NCBI RefSeq assembly: GCF_050624435.1
Contig: NC_134541.1
Coordinates: 102,978,805-103,042,804 of the forward strand
Length of the DNA stretch: 64,000 nt
Reading direction: 5' to 3'
DNA from: Tenrec ecaudatus
Taxonomy: Eukaryota > Chordata > Mammalia > Afrosoricida > Tenrecidae
Of the stretch, positions 1 through 10,935 are shown one piece after another. Each line of letters begins with the position of its first letter. Positions within the stretch are counted from its first letter, which is position 1. The notes below the pieces were generated by a model. That model ran no database searches. It worked only from the letters and a program-made list of their open reading frames with translations, and was not told the DNA's origin. Position numbers and translations under genes: made by a program.

Positions 1-560
1 TCTTACACTGACTGCTCTCTCCCTTCCCCCATGGTTTCTGTTGTTCATCCCCCTGTGGGAGGTAGGTAGGGGGCATGGTTATGTGTCCACCATTATGATC
101 AATTGCCTCTTGCTCCCCTCTTCTCCCCACCTTCTCCCTACTCTCCTGGTATGGCTACTCCCATTCCTGCTCTTAGATTCCTTGTGTTGTGAGCTCTTAT
201 CTCTTATCTGTATCTGTGCACTTGCTCCGGTCTAGCCTGCGGTGAAAGGCAGGATCGGGATCATGACAGTGGGGGTTAACAAAGCCTCAAGGGACCAGAG
301 GAATATTGTGTGTTTCATCAATGCTGTCCTTCACCTTGGTTGACTCATTCCTCCCTTGTGACCTTTCTGTGAGGGGACGTCCTATTGTGTACAGAAGGCC
401 TTTGAGTATCTCCTCTGAACCCCCTCATTCTCAATAATATGGTTTTTGTTTGTTTGTTTGTTTGTTTTGGGTCTCCTGATGCCTGTTACTCAATCCCATC
501 GAGAATTCATGATCAAACAGGCACATCAGCCTGGTCGATCGTGAAGTGTTGGCAACTTAA
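1..560 (-). mobile_element. L1 LINE 3' UTR fragment (Afrotheria type)
   Basis: The segment is the reverse complement of an L1 3' untranslated region. It matches, block by block, the antisense L1 at 59190-60600: both contain the run around 'accagaggaat', a 'gtgtgtttcat' block, the 'cccctcattc' block and a TTTG-rich stretch before a 'gatgcctg/gatacctg' block. No ORF2 sequence is retained. The element continues beyond the left window edge, so its 3' end is not visible. Family assignment rests on internal comparison plus remembered consensus. Confidence 0.75.
442..469. repeat. (TTTG)n simple repeat
   Basis: About six tandem TTTG units lie inside the antisense L1 3' UTR; they read CAAA on the L1 sense strand. 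Confidence 0.9.
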
Positions 561-561
561 T

Positions 562-790
562 GCTATAGAGTGGTCGTGTGCAGCAGATCTGTCCAATAGA
601 ATATGTCATTTGATTTCATGTGACTTCCATGGGTGTTCATTAGGGATCCAAGTAAAACAAAGTATTTTTGTTAGGTGCCAACAAGCTGGGCATTGACTCA
701 TAATGACCTGATGTATAACAGAACTAAAGCTGCCTGGTCCTGCACCAGCGTCACAAACATGGACTGGCAAACAGAGCAGGCTGTTTATCC
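562..790 (-). mobile_element. RTE LINE fragments, antisense
   Basis: Two pieces of the RTE 3' region read on the minus strand. 562-660 corresponds to an internal block (compare 30150-30245 and 58850-58895, which share the 'gtggatccaagtaa' type motif). 665-790 is the terminal block beginning 'ttgttaggtgcc', the reverse complement of the RTE tail. The intervening element sequence is missing, so this copy has an internal deletion. Confidence 0.65.
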
Positions 791-1325
791 TCACAGGGCA
801 TGCCCAGTATATGATGGCACCTGTGAGCTCAGGCTTCGATGGGCCAGGCTCTGTTGTCAGGAGCTTTTATGTGGCATCCCTTAAGCTTCACATCAACCAA
901 TAAAGCTTGCCAACCTGCTCTAGAGAACAGCCCTCCTGAGCGCCTGGGGTTCAAGCATACCGAACATTGCTGCACCTCTGGGTGCCACCCGGAAGCTGGT
1001 TAAAGACACAGAATCCCAGAACCTACCTGCTCACTCTGGAGCAGCTTCAGAAGCTCCTGGAAGAACCCAAACACCGAGGCCACAGCCCTGGCCAGGGCTG
1101 CAGCTTGTTGATGTCGCCTGCCTAGGGCCACTTAGCTAAGAGGGGCCGAGTGAGGTTTGAACTCTAGTTGTTGGGACTCCGAGCTGGAGAGCTTGATGGT
1201 TCTGCTGTGCAGATACCTGGGCATGCCTGGCGGAAGCCACATGAACTAGAAGTGGCCCACAGAGTTTGGCTCACTGAAGCCTGTGGTCACACAGGAAGTG
1301 TCCCTGGAGGCAGCCAGACTCCTCA
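791..1325. other. Unassigned intergenic sequence
   Basis: No coding potential is recognisable. The bases around 1120-1180, with a cacttagctaag block followed by 'gtttgaactct', resemble an antisense MIR core but are too short to be certain. Confidence 0.4.
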
Positions 1326-1505
1326 AACCAAACTCACTGCCACTGAGTCAATTCTGACTCTTAGTGACCCGCTACCACAGGGTAGAGCGCCCCCCATGGG
1401 TCTCCAAGACTTTAAATCTGCACAGGAGTAGAAAGCCTCATTTTTGTCCTGTGACTGGGAACCTTGTAGCTAGCAGTCCAGTGTCAAAACACGATGCCAC
1501 CAGGA
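1326..1505 (-). mobile_element. AfroSINE, antisense (type 1)
   Basis: The antisense AfroSINE layout is seen in order: the 3' end block 'caaactcactgccactgagt', then 'gggtctccaagac', then 'caggagtagaaagcctca', and finally the tRNA-like head ending 'gatgccacca'. The family is tRNA-derived with pol III A and B boxes and is restricted to Afrotheria. Type 1 here means copies with the 'gagtagaaagcctcatctt' middle; type 2 copies instead carry 'ccaggcctttcttcc'. The head is degraded. Confidence 0.85.
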
Positions 1506-1984
1506 AGGCAAAGATTCCTGGCAAGGGAGCAGCCATTGCCCAGCTGTGGACCAAGGCAGAACAGTCTGAACTGGGGGACCATGGACTCCCAGGGTGGGCA
1601 GAGGAGAGACAGACAGGGTATGCGGTTTGAGACAAGATGGGCAGTGGCCGTGCTCCCAGGCTAGTGGGCTAGGGGTCGTGTGACCCCGGAGGGGATAGTG
1701 GTACTCATTTCCACATTAGGGATTTCTCCTTGGGAGGCACAACCCACTGAAATCACACAGCCTCTCCTCAGAACATACCACACTACGGAGATTTCTCCTG
1801 CGTCTGCTTCGCTGGTCTTTGCTGGGGAGGTAACCCTGTGAGGCAGGCAGGAACCTGCTTTGCAGATGAGCAGAACACAGCCCAGGAGGCAGCTTGCTCA
1901 GTGCCTACAGGATGGAGCAGGGCGGCTACCCAGAGAAACCGCATTTTCCTTTCTAGTTTGGGAAACAGAGGAGTAACTCCAACT
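1506..1984. other. Unassigned intergenic sequence
   Basis: No gene or clear repeat is seen. A weak antisense MIR-like stretch (gcagatgagcagaacacag) lies near 1860-1890. Confidence 0.35.
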
Positions 1985-2178
1985 CGGCCAAACGCACTGC
2001 CATCAAGTCAATATTGGTGCACAGCACCCCGTAGGACAGGGCAGAACTGCCCTGTGTGTTTCCAAGACTGTAACTGTTTACAGGAGTAGAAAGCCTCCTC
2101 TTTGCCCCACAGAGCAACCAGCGGTTTTGAACTGCTGACCTTGCTGGTGCCCAACACCTCACCACAATGCCACAGGGC
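1985..2178 (-). mobile_element. AfroSINE, antisense (type 1)
   Basis: A nearly full-length copy runs from 'caaacgcactgccatcaag' to 'ccacaatgccacagggct'. The middle block 'caggagtagaaagcctcct' and the B-box region 'gaactgctgacctt' are both clear. Confidence 0.9.
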
Positions 2179-2495
2179 TAACTAGCTAGTAACAATGTTC
2201 ACGGTAAGTATAATGAACAATATGGAGATCACTTCCCATCCCCATCACCCACTGTCAGCCTGTCGTCCACGGGTGGCGTCAGTGCTCCTGTGATGCCCAA
2301 AGCGATGGGCATCCGTGCTTCAAACAGCAGCCTGCTCATCTGTAGGGGCAGGGTTTCCACAGAGCCTTCCGACTCAGACAAAACTAGGAAGAAAAGCCAG
2401 AAGTCTGCTTCTGGAAACCCCCCGACTCACAACAGAATGGGATCCCGCCAAGTGCTGGGGATGAGTCTCCAGGTCTGCACTGCTGCTGCCCCGGT
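2179..2495. other. Unassigned intergenic sequence
   Basis: I see no gene and no repeat that I can name. Confidence 0.35.
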
Positions 2496-2690
2496 GTTCA
2501 GGAGACGCTAAGTCACGTCAGACTCAGAGCAACGTGAGGCAAACGCTGCCTGCCCCGCACCCCCTCCTGATCTTTGCTGTCGGAGCCATCGATGTCGCGA
2601 CTGTGTCAGTCCCTCTCAGCCGGCTTGTCCTCTCTTTCTCCACTCCTCTCCATGACCAAGCAGGCCGTCCTTCTCCAGGGACTGCCACAT
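2496..2690 (-). mobile_element. RTE LINE 3' end, antisense
   Basis: The stretch 'gccactgtgtc...' type block appears as 'gcgactgtgtcagtccctct', followed by 'ccttctccagggactg', in the same order as the antisense RTE copies at 50490 and 58310. It is GC-shifted and diverged. Confidence 0.6.
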
Positions 2691-2714
2691 CGTGTGCTCG
2701 ACCACGGGCTGGAG

Positions 2715-2872
2715 CTGGCCAACGGCCATGAAGGCACAGCGAGGCCTGCCGTGCGGTTCTGCTGTGTTGCACCGGGACTCGCAGAACTGGGTAGTGCTTT
2801 GTTCTGTCACACGTGGGGTGACTCTGAATTGGACCAGACTCAGCAACACCTAACCCACCAGCACCACAATAC
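2715..2872 (+). mobile_element. RTE LINE 3' tail, sense
   Basis: The block 'tagtgctttgttctgtcaca' followed by 'caacacctaaccca' is the sense RTE terminus (compare 42100-42165 and 61480-61555). It faces the preceding antisense RTE piece, giving an inverted pair. Confidence 0.65.
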
Positions 2873-3515
2873 TGGGGAGCTGTCTTTCCCACTGAGCCGG
2901 CCTGCCCACCCTGGGAATAGTCAGGGCCAGGTCTCTTTCACCCACCGCCTCCTGGGAGCCTCCCTACAATACCCTTGCCTTTAATTTCCCTTCCCATGCC
3001 TCATGATGTCAGGTTACATAGCTGGGGCCCCCTCTCCCCTCAGAGTACCATGGCCACCCCGAGAGACCCTGAACTCCAGCCGGAGCCTCAAGGCAGCAAG
3101 AGGCTGCCATGACGGGTGTCACAGCCCCAAGAGCCAGCTCGGTCTATCACTTCTCAAATAGAAACATGCCTTTAATTGTTTCAGTTTAGCTCAACACAGG
3201 GAGGGGGCTTGGCAACAAATGAGCCAGTCTCAGAGCAGCAAGTGTCTTCAAGCTGTGCGTCAGTGCCGCCCGCCGGGGACCTTAATTCCATTTGTCACCT
3301 GCCTGGCGGCTGTCACCCCATGATTGAGCTGGTGCAGTTGACATCATGATTTAGGCAGACTGGTCAGGTTCTCGTGTCTTGGTTTTCAAAGCTCATTGGT
3401 GTCAAAAAAGGAAACCAGAACACCTCACCTCTGGGAAGCAGGGTTTAAAACAGGGGCGCTCAGGGAAAAAGAGAATTCACCATTGCCGGCCACCTGCTGC
3501 CTGACATCATTACGG
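2873..3515. other. Unique sequence; candidate conserved noncoding block
   Basis: No repeat family is recognised. 3130-3400 is repeat-free and contains homeodomain-type TTTAATTG and TTAATTCC words next to the E-box-like CACCTGCC. The regulatory reading is inference only. Confidence 0.3.
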
Positions 3516-3712
3516 AAGACCCGGTTGCCCTCCAGTCAATCCTGACTCATGGCAACCCCGTGTGTGTGTCAGAGCAGCACTGTGCACCACAGAGTTCCCT
3601 GAGGCTGGGTTTTCAGAAGTAGGTCTCCAGGCCTTTCTTCCAAGGCACCCTGGTGGACTCAAACATTTTCATTTCATTGCAGCTGAGCACTTGAACCTCT
3701 TTCCCCACCCAT
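3516..3712 (-). mobile_element. AfroSINE, antisense (type 2)
   Basis: It shows the type 2 layout: 'gttgccctccagtcaat', 'gtgtgtcagagcagcactgt', 'cagaagtaggtctccaggc', 'ctttcttccaaggcaccc'. The tRNA-like head after 3660 is poorly preserved. Confidence 0.8.
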
Positions 3713-4290
3713 AGGACTAGCTCACAGTAGGTGCTCAGGAAGCAAGTGTTGAATGAATGAATGGATGGTTGAGTGGCGTCAGCCAGGGGCATAGGTTTAA
3801 TCCCATCTCCTCCTTTTGGCTGCCCCGCATCTTCCTTTTCTTGGAACATTTGCCACCAAGTGAGACAGAGCCCAGATGGCAAAGACCAGCTCCCCTAAAC
3901 ATCAAGGCTTATGGAGCTACCAATGATGAGAGAGGTGCCTGGGGATGTGGATCCTTTTGAAAGTGAATGCCGGACATAGTAGCAGCTTCTTCACATTTCC
4001 AATGGAAATTTGTTGAGCACACCCCAGCCACAGAGTAGTGTGACTCAGGCAGACTCTCAAGAGATGTTAGGAGAGATGGGTAGGTGGAAGAGCTGACTCT
4101 GTCCACATAGCTCTCGACTTCGCTAGAGAGATTCTTTCCAACACTCAGACATCCCTTCTGCAGCCTGCCCTCACCTCTGCAACCTCTTCACCACCTACAG
4201 ACTCAACCAGTGACACCGACAGGGTGAAGGGTCTTCCGCGGAGTCACACCATTGCCAAGTGGCATAGCCTCTTCATTCGCCCAAAGATGG
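3713..4290. other. Unassigned intergenic sequence
   Basis: I see no gene or nameable repeat. A short tract of ATGGATGG-like words lies near 3755-3770. Confidence 0.35.
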
Positions 4291-4480
4291 AGCCCAACCC
4301 AACCCAACCCAACCCATTGCCGCCACGTCTATTCTGGCTCGTAGAAATCCCTGAGACAGGGTTCCCAAGGCTGTAAATCTTTATGAAATCAAACTGCTAC
4401 ATCTTTCTCCCTCGGAGTAGTTGGTGGGGTTGAACCGCCCACCTTTTGGTTCATTGCTGGATGCTTTAAGTTCTGGACCC
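4291..4480 (-). mobile_element. AfroSINE, antisense (type 1) with (CCCAA)n tail
   Basis: A (CCCAA)n run at 4293-4315 corresponds to the expanded 3' tail of the SINE. It is followed by the body with 'ggctgtaaatctttatga', 'catctttctccctc' and the B-box-like 'ggttgaaccgccca'. Confidence 0.85.
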
Positions 4481-5004
4481 CCCAGACTCCCAGCCCAGAT
4501 CCAGAGATTCAAAAGCCCATGTCCCGTTTCAGTGCATGGAGCTTCTGACAAGAAAGACATGCCGGCTCAACCATCAGGCTGCAGAGGATGCACCCCCAAC
4601 ATCCACTTGAAGGAACCGGTGGTCTCTTCCTGGTCAGGGCAGACATTGTACAGGTCCATGGGGCAGATCCCTTTGGGGGCGCTCTGTACAGAAGCCAGCC
4701 TCACCATCTGGACCTCAGACTTCTGGTTAAAAGGGGAAACCCATTTTCCAGCATTAATCAAAAGAGTCCCTCATACTCTGGATCAATTTTTAATTGGGTT
4801 CAAGTCAGATAATTACTCAGCTGCCCATAAAACTCATTTTAGCTTATTAAATGGAGCTTCCAAAATAGCCTTGCTATGGAAAATGGCCAATTATGTGGGA
4901 AATTTGTCTGAAAGAAAAGTTCACTGAACCGAAACCTCGATTCTTCCGTGCCCAGCACCCAGGATGATGGGGAAATGACTCTGTCTCTCTGAACAATTTC
5001 CTTG
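4481..5004. other. Unique sequence; candidate conserved noncoding block
   Basis: 4770-4930 is AT-rich, repeat-free and dense in TAATTG, ATAATTA and CCAATTATG-like words. No exon signature is seen. This is a candidate enhancer-like segment by appearance only. Confidence 0.3.
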
Positions 5005-5172
5005 CCTTTAAACCCCACTGCTACCAAGTCAACTCCAACTCAAAGAGACCCTACAGCGTACAGTAGCCCTGCCCCCATAGGGCTCCCAAGGCTGTCTGGA
5101 AGTTGACTGTCACACCCTTCTCCTGGGGAGCAACTGGTGGATTCGAACCACTGACCTTTCAGGTCCCACCAG
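5005..5172 (-). mobile_element. AfroSINE, antisense (type 1)
   Basis: The body runs from 'aaaccccactgctaccaagt' through 'ttctcctggggagcaactgg' to the B-box-like 'attcgaaccactgacctttc'. Confidence 0.85.
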
Positions 5173-5769
5173 AACCCCTTCTCCTTGACTTTAGATGGCT
5201 ATGATAATGTTCCTACCATTTGCCTGTCCGTTTGGCCTACAAGGGTGGGTTGCATGTTGCGGAGATGCTGGAAACGGTGCCGTCAGTATATGAAATACAG
5301 GAGCAGACTGTCGGGTCTTTGATTTGAAAGCAGGGCCTTGAAGCTGGGTCCATCCAGATTGACCCCCTGCTGAGAATTGGCCTTTGCATCCCAACTATCG
5401 AACAGGATCGGCATTTTAACAAGATTCCCCAGGTGATTCCTATAGATCCCCGTGTGGTTCTTATAAACCTAGTTAAAATGTACATTCTGATTCAGCGTAT
5501 GGGAGGAGGGAGAGAGGCATGATAGGAATGTAAATGTTCGGCAGGGGCTCAAACACCAGAAGCTGCGTGTTGCCCATGGCAGTGGCAGCTTTCTGACACT
5601 CATCGGGCTTAATCTCATGAGCTGAGTCATTCACTGACAGGCTTGGGGAAATTTCAGAGTCATGCACACCTCTGTTCAAATTCTGTCTTCATCAGTTATA
5701 ATCCATGCATCCTGATTCTTGTTGTGAGCTCCCGGCCAGTCAGCTTCAACTCATGGCACTGTTACAAAA
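5173..5769. other. Mostly unassigned; MER5-like fragment inside
   Basis: 5400-5465 ('cattttaacaagattcccca' then a 'ggtgattcctat' block) matches the 3' part of the ancient hAT-Charlie element MER5A as remembered. The rest is unassigned. Confidence 0.45.
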
Positions 5770-5985
5770 ATACACCAGTGTTGGTGGCGTAGTGGTTAAG
5801 TATTGAGCTACTAAGCTCACAGTCAGCCAGCAAGCAGTTCAAATCCACCCTCCATTCTACAAGGAGAAAGATGATGCTTTCTACTCCTGAAAAGAGCGAC
5901 AATCTCAGAAACCCATAGGGGCGGGTCTACCCAGTCCTATAGGGTCTCTATGAGTTGGATTTGATTCCATGGCAGTAGGCGTGGT
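5770..5985 (+). mobile_element. AfroSINE, sense (type 1)
   Basis: The head 'gtggcgtagtggttaagta' is the tRNA-like A box region and 'gcagttcaaatccacc' the B box. The middle 'agatgatgctttctactcc' and the end 'atgagttggatttgattcc' are intact. Confidence 0.9.
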
Positions 5986-6175
5986 AGACAGAGTTCCTCC
6001 TCAGCTTTTTCACTCACTCAACTGTCCACCTATGGACATGCACTTGTTGATGTCAGGTACCCTGAGAATGTCCTCTGTCGAATTTGTTGACTTGGAGAGG
6101 ATGGTGCTCAGTCTCCCCCACCAACCTGACTACATAAGCAGGAGCAGTGGGCTGTCCCTGTTAGTCCCAATCAAG

Positions 6176-6352
6176 AGCAAACCAAACCCCAAACCCACTG
6201 GGGCCTAGACAATCCCAACTCACAGTAACCTTGCCCCATGGGGTTTCCAAGGCCATAAATCTTTACAAGAGCAGACTGCTCCACTGGTGGATCCGAACTG
6301 CTGACCTCTTGGGTAACAGCCATTGGTTTAACCACCATGCCACCAGAGAGGG
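6176..6352 (-). mobile_element. AfroSINE, antisense (type 1)
   Basis: It begins in 'aaaccccaaacccactgggg', has 'aaatctttacaagagcagac' in the middle and ends 'accaccatgccaccaga'. 5986-6175 to its left is unassigned. Confidence 0.9.
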
Positions 6353-7090
6353 CTTGCTTCTGCGAGCTAAAGTGCCCACCTAATGTAATGTGTTCGGCAG
6401 CCTCACTGCGGGGGATGCCAAAGCTGGCGAGCATTACGTGTACTGCTGTCCCCACTTGGAGGCGAAGGAGCTCACTTGTACCCAATGTTACGTTCTCCCA
6501 CAGCAAGTTCTAGCTAGAGAATCCGTCCCGCTGTGGCGGGAAAGAAGCCAAATGTTCAGCTACAGCGCCTCATGAATAATTTTAATTTCTTCTATAAAAG
6601 AATAATAGAAAAGGCAGGATTTGGTCGCCTGCCTTTGCTCGGCCACAACAGCTCACCAAGGTCCTTCAGACTAATTGTCCCCACCTGGCGGAGAAGGAGC
6701 AGGAGAAGGTGTGATTCATTGCCCACTGTGGCCACGGCCGGCCCCAGGATGCTCCACTTCGGAAATACAGCTGGTGGCAGAGGAGGAGGTGGGGCAAGGA
6801 TGATCTGATTGCAAACTTGTAATTAATGTATGTTTTATTTATGCTTATGAAGCCTGAAATATTAATGGAGCCAGGCGGATGCATAATTGATGGACTCGGT
6901 GGAAAACGTATCTTCTTGTGAATGTACAGGGAGCGGCAGATGGCCTTCTGTGGAAGATAGAAGCAGGGTCCTACAGTGACATGTGACTTTTGAGCACTTT
7001 GCACAGAAAAGTCTTGAAGTCCCCAGGCACCTCTTTGTAGTGTCTTGTGTCTTGTGTCTTGGCTGGACCTGCTATCTCTTACTGTTTCTT
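6353..7090. other. Unique sequence; candidate conserved noncoding block
   Basis: 6580-6910 contains no repeat that I recognise and carries several homeobox-type words (TAATTAATG, ATTAATGG, GCATAATTGATGG) with moderate GC either side. No splice-flanked open frame is evident. The E-box-like 'cacctggcgg' lies at about 6681. Confidence 0.35.
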
Positions 7091-7345
7091 TAAAAAAAAA
7101 AAAAAACATTTTATTGACACATAAACCACATATCATAAAATTCAGTCATATTGAGTAGAGTTGTACAATCATCACTACAATCAATTTTAGAATGTTTTCT
7201 TTTTCTTGTACTCATCATTATTAGCTCCCCATCTGCCCCCAATATCCCATGCCACACCCCCAAGAAACCATTAATCCAGTTACTGTCTCTCGATTTTCCT
7301 GTCCTGGATTTCAGATACAGAAAAAAAATACAAAAACAAAAACCA
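7091..7345 (-). mobile_element. L1 LINE 3' end, antisense
   Basis: A poly-A run followed by 'ttttattgacacataaacc' is the reverse complement of an L1 3' terminus. The block 'agagttgtacaatcatcac' is the hallmark of this L1 type and recurs at 27545 and, in sense form, at 13395 and 34800. The poly-A at the junction reads as A on the plus strand, an unusual low-complexity boundary. Confidence 0.75.
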
Positions 7346-8209
7346 CAACAAGAACCTCAGTGGAAAGGTAAGTAGAAAATAGTAAACACTAGGACAACTT
7401 TAACATGATCAAAAAGGAGATGGAAGGAAAAAATGTTACATTTTTACCTCACTGCATCTGCCTTCTAATCCATTTTCCACGGCGCTCTGCATGATAACCA
7501 GGCTAGTCACACACCTGGTATTTGGTCAGAGGGAATTCACGGAGGTGTCATGCATGTCTCACCATGTCTCTGGGGATGGAGGTAGGAACCAGGAGGGATC
7601 CGGTGTCAATGGAACACCAAGTGCATGGCATTTGTTACATGCTGTCTCACTCAAGCCTGGCGGCAATGCCAATCCCACTTGGAAGCCAGTGTTAGAGACG
7701 AAGATCACCAGCCACCAGTTGGTTTGTCATATGGCAGTAGCTTCTAGGTTACCATAGCTCTGGAAGCTAGGGTGCTCATATTTCAAATACTAACGGGGAT
7801 GCCCGTGGGGGACAGGTGGGGGACAGGTGTCAGCAGAGCGTCCAGACTAAGATAGACTAAGATAGAAGGTTATGAGTCCAGCAGAAGCTCGTCCCGCTGA
7901 CTTGCTTTGATGGTCAAGAGGAATGATCACCGACTAGAGGAGGGTCTTGCGTCTGGTGGCATGGAGGCCGCCAAGTAGAGGGAGCCCCTCACTCAAACGG
8001 GTTGACATCGTGGCCTCCACGATGCACTCCAAGAGGCCCGTGGTGATGAGAAAGACGCAGGACCAGGAAACACGTAGCTGTGTTTCCAGGTCACCGTGAG
8101 TCACGGTGGATTCGGTCCGTTGCTCACCATGAATGCGGGATGTGGGAAGGCAAAGAGACCTGTCCGAGGCAGCACAGCGAGGACAAAGCTGGAATTCAAA
8201 CCCTATGCC
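7346..8209. other. Unassigned sequence with MIR-like core
   Basis: 8148-8212 ('ctggaattcaaaccctatg' at its end) is consistent with an antisense MIR core. The remainder shows no gene or named repeat; 'aagatagactaagatag' near 7850 is a short duplication. Confidence 0.4.
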
Positions 8210-8417
8210 CTCTCTCAACCTCACTGTCATCGAGTCAATTCCAGCTCCCAATGATCTTAGAGCACAGGGTAGAACTTCCCCTCTGCATTTCTGAGACTAT
8301 AACTCTCTACAGGAGTAGAAAGGCTAACCTTTCTCCCTCAGAGTGGCTAGTAGTTTTGAACTTCTGACCTTGTGGTTAGCAGCCCAACTCTTAACTCACT
8401 ATGCTACCATGGCTCCT
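8210..8417 (-). mobile_element. AfroSINE, antisense (type 1), full length
   Basis: A complete copy: 'caacctcactgtcatcgagt' at the 3' end, 'caggagtagaaaggctaacc' in the middle, 'gaccttgtggttagcagccc' over the B and A boxes, ending 'atgctaccatggctcctc'. Confidence 0.92.
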
Positions 8418-8789
8418 CTAGGCCTCTTAGACCACAGTGACAACTGCTGTAGGCAAGATCCACTCATGATTCGTCTCTAGCAAGAGGACAGAGGTGACTC
8501 CTGGGCCATGGCTTCTTGACATGGATTGTAAGAAACCCACCTCAGCCCTGACTGTGTCCTCATCTGACTCACAGGACTGCCAGTCAGGGGTTAGGTGATT
8601 AAGAGGCGGTCGCCAAACCTTTAGCCCCTGGCATGTCAGGCGTGGGCAATAATGGGCGTAATGATTGTGGCGCAGCCTGGCACTATCCATTACTCACTTA
8701 GTAGAGTCAAAGGGCCCTGAGATGCGGTGGGGAAGCTCTCAGATGCTAACAAAAGGTTGCGCTTCTAAGCCACTCAGAGGCTTGTCAGG
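8418..8789. other. Unassigned intergenic sequence
   Basis: I see nothing that I can name. Confidence 0.35.
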
Positions 8790-8885
8790 AGAAAGATGTG
8801 GAAACCACATGCCATTGAAATGAAAACTCTATGGGGCGGTTCTCCTCTGCCGCGTGGGTTCACTGCGACTGAGTCAACTGGAGAA
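8790..8885 (+). mobile_element. AfroSINE, sense, partial
   Basis: Only the middle and 3' part can be read: 'aggagaaagatgtgg' upstream, then 'tctatggggcggttctcctc' and 'cactgcgactgagtcaactg'. Confidence 0.6.
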
Positions 8886-9176
8886 TCCAGACTGACGTGT
8901 CCTTCCTAGCTGGGCCCCCCTCTCACCATGCTGCTCTCTTCACTCCTCTTTACTCTCTCACTGCCAGAAGGCTCACAAAAAGTTGTTGTTGTTATGGGAT
9001 CTGTGTTGAGATACATTTGTTGTGTGTTCTTTTCATTTTTAAACTTGTTTTCCTGGTATGTTGGGTGTGTGCATGTATATGTATGTATTCCTATCCATTT
9101 CAATTCATCGAGGCTAGATGAAACCCCAAAACTATCTCCCTGAGAGAATCTTTAATCCTTCATCCAAAAAATACCC

Positions 9177-9682
9177 CATGTTAGGTTGGGTTCGCTTGAG
9201 AAGCAAAGACCGTGATGTTGTATCTGTATGTATAAGAAGCAGGTAAGTCCAGCCCAGCGTAAGTCCATATGTCAGATATAAGTTAGAGGCTTCTCCTAAT
9301 TCGTGTGGCTGTGGAAGCTGACAGACGGGAAGCAGGATGACAAAGCAGGAGGGTCACGGGGTGGTGGATGCAGAAGTGAATGAGTCTGAGTTCAGCCCAG
9401 TGACTCCAGGGCTGGCAGTGTGCTGACTGCCCCTGGGATCAGCGGGTGCCACAACAGGAGATCTAAGAACCAGATGCACAATGCCGATCTGGCAAAGGAC
9501 CAGAGAGAGCGCGCCTCTGCTCAAGGTCTCTCTCATACAGAAGGCCACACCCTCAAGGACGCGTGTTCAGGTGGCAACCTGATTGATAGCTTGGGCTCCA
9601 CCCCGACCTTCACCCAGTTTATGTCTTGTTGGCCATCACACCCCTTGAAGTCTTCTTTAAAAGTTGACAACTGCAGACCGCA
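9177..9682 (+). mobile_element. LTR-like solo element
   Basis: It shares its order of blocks with the elements at 11185, 26783, 29317 and 56163: a start near 'gttaggttgggttcgcttga', a 'gtccatatgtcagatat' block, 'tctcatacagaaggccacac' and an end near 'gttgacaactgcagacc'. The termini are more decayed than in the other copies and no exact target duplication is seen. No internal retroviral genes are present. Confidence 0.6.
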
Positions 9683-9817
9683 CCATTAGATGGAAGGTTT
9701 AGGGGGCAGTGAGTTCGTGAACCAGAGGAGATTGTTTTGAAAAGCGGGGTGAGAACAATTACACCGCTGGAAGGATGTAATCAGTCTTACTGAATTGTGA
9801 AAGCTTTCAATTCTCTG

Positions 9818-9910
9818 TACAGTTACAGTTTCAAAACCCACAGGGGGCAGTTCTACCCTGTCCTATGGGGTCGCTATGAGTTAGCATCAACTCAATGACA
9901 GTAAGTTTGG
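9818..9910 (+). mobile_element. AfroSINE, sense, 3' half
   Basis: The 3' half is well preserved, including 'acagttacagtttcaaaacc' and 'gggtcgctatgagttagcat'. The tRNA-like head is missing or beyond recognition. Confidence 0.85.
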
Positions 9911-10835
9911 ATATTTGTGTGTGTGACCTTTCGGAAGTGGCTCATCAGTTTGTAGCCAGACAGCATGCAGTGGGAAAGAGGGTGGTGAGGACATTGAGGA
10001 GCTGGCATTTGAACTCCTACCGAGGGGAGAATGTGTGAGTCCTTGTGAAGAATATTCCGCACCACCCGGGAAAGTCCCTTGGGCAGAAGCATACCTGATA
10101 CATTCGAGGACCAGTGAGGAGGCCAGGATGGCTGGGGCAGAGCGAGCAGGGAGAGGAAGGTGGGCGATGGGATCCATGAGCTAGAGAATGAGATGCCGGG
10201 TCATGTAGGACCATCTGGGCTTTTGAAGATAGTAAGTTTGCATTTGACTGGCGAGGTTTGAAGCAGAGCTGAGATATAAATGGAGTTGTGGTTTGACCTC
10301 TCTTTTAAATGGCTCCCTTAGGTTGTGCTGTTGAGAACAGACTGTGACTGGAGGGTAAAAGAAGGGAGGTTGCTGAGGTTTCCAGGTGGGGTGGGGAGAA
10401 CAGCGGGCAGCAGTGGAAGTCATGAGAAGCTATTAGATTCTAGATATGCTTTGAGGATAGAGTCAACCGCTTTGCTGATAAACAGAATGCGAGGGGTGGT
10501 GAAGGAGCAAGGTCAAGGGCCCATCCAAGATTCCTTAGCTAAGCAAATGGACAGATGGGACTGCTGGCAGCCGAGATGGAAAAGCTAATGGAAAGCAGGT
10601 TGGGATCATTGAGTTTGAGACATGCGCCCTTCCTGCAACTGAAATCAACCCGAAGGCCCATAACAACAAAAATGTCTGAGCTAGCTTTGAGATTCCCTAC
10701 ACACCTTCTTTGGGGTGGGGGCGGGGGGATACCATGGAGGCAATTCTACACAGGATTCCAGAAAAGGCTAATTCTCCAAGTCTCTTTCCTCTCTTCCTAA
10801 CTGCATGACACTCCTTTCTGATAAACACTCCAGAA
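9911..10835. other. Unassigned intergenic sequence
   Basis: No gene, splice-flanked open frame or nameable repeat is seen in this 0.9 kb. A short GC run (ggtgggggcggggggat) lies near 10713. Confidence 0.35.
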
Positions 10836-10935
10836 GGCAAACTCAACCCAACCCACTGCCGTAGAGTTGATCCTGACTCCTGGTGATCATACAGGCCGGA
10901 GCTTACTAGGGTGCCTGAGGCTGTATAGCTGACAG

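Noticed and set aside
9177..9682. Exact target duplication for this LTR-like copy
   Set aside because: Candidate flanks (taccc or cccca against ccatt) do not match convincingly.
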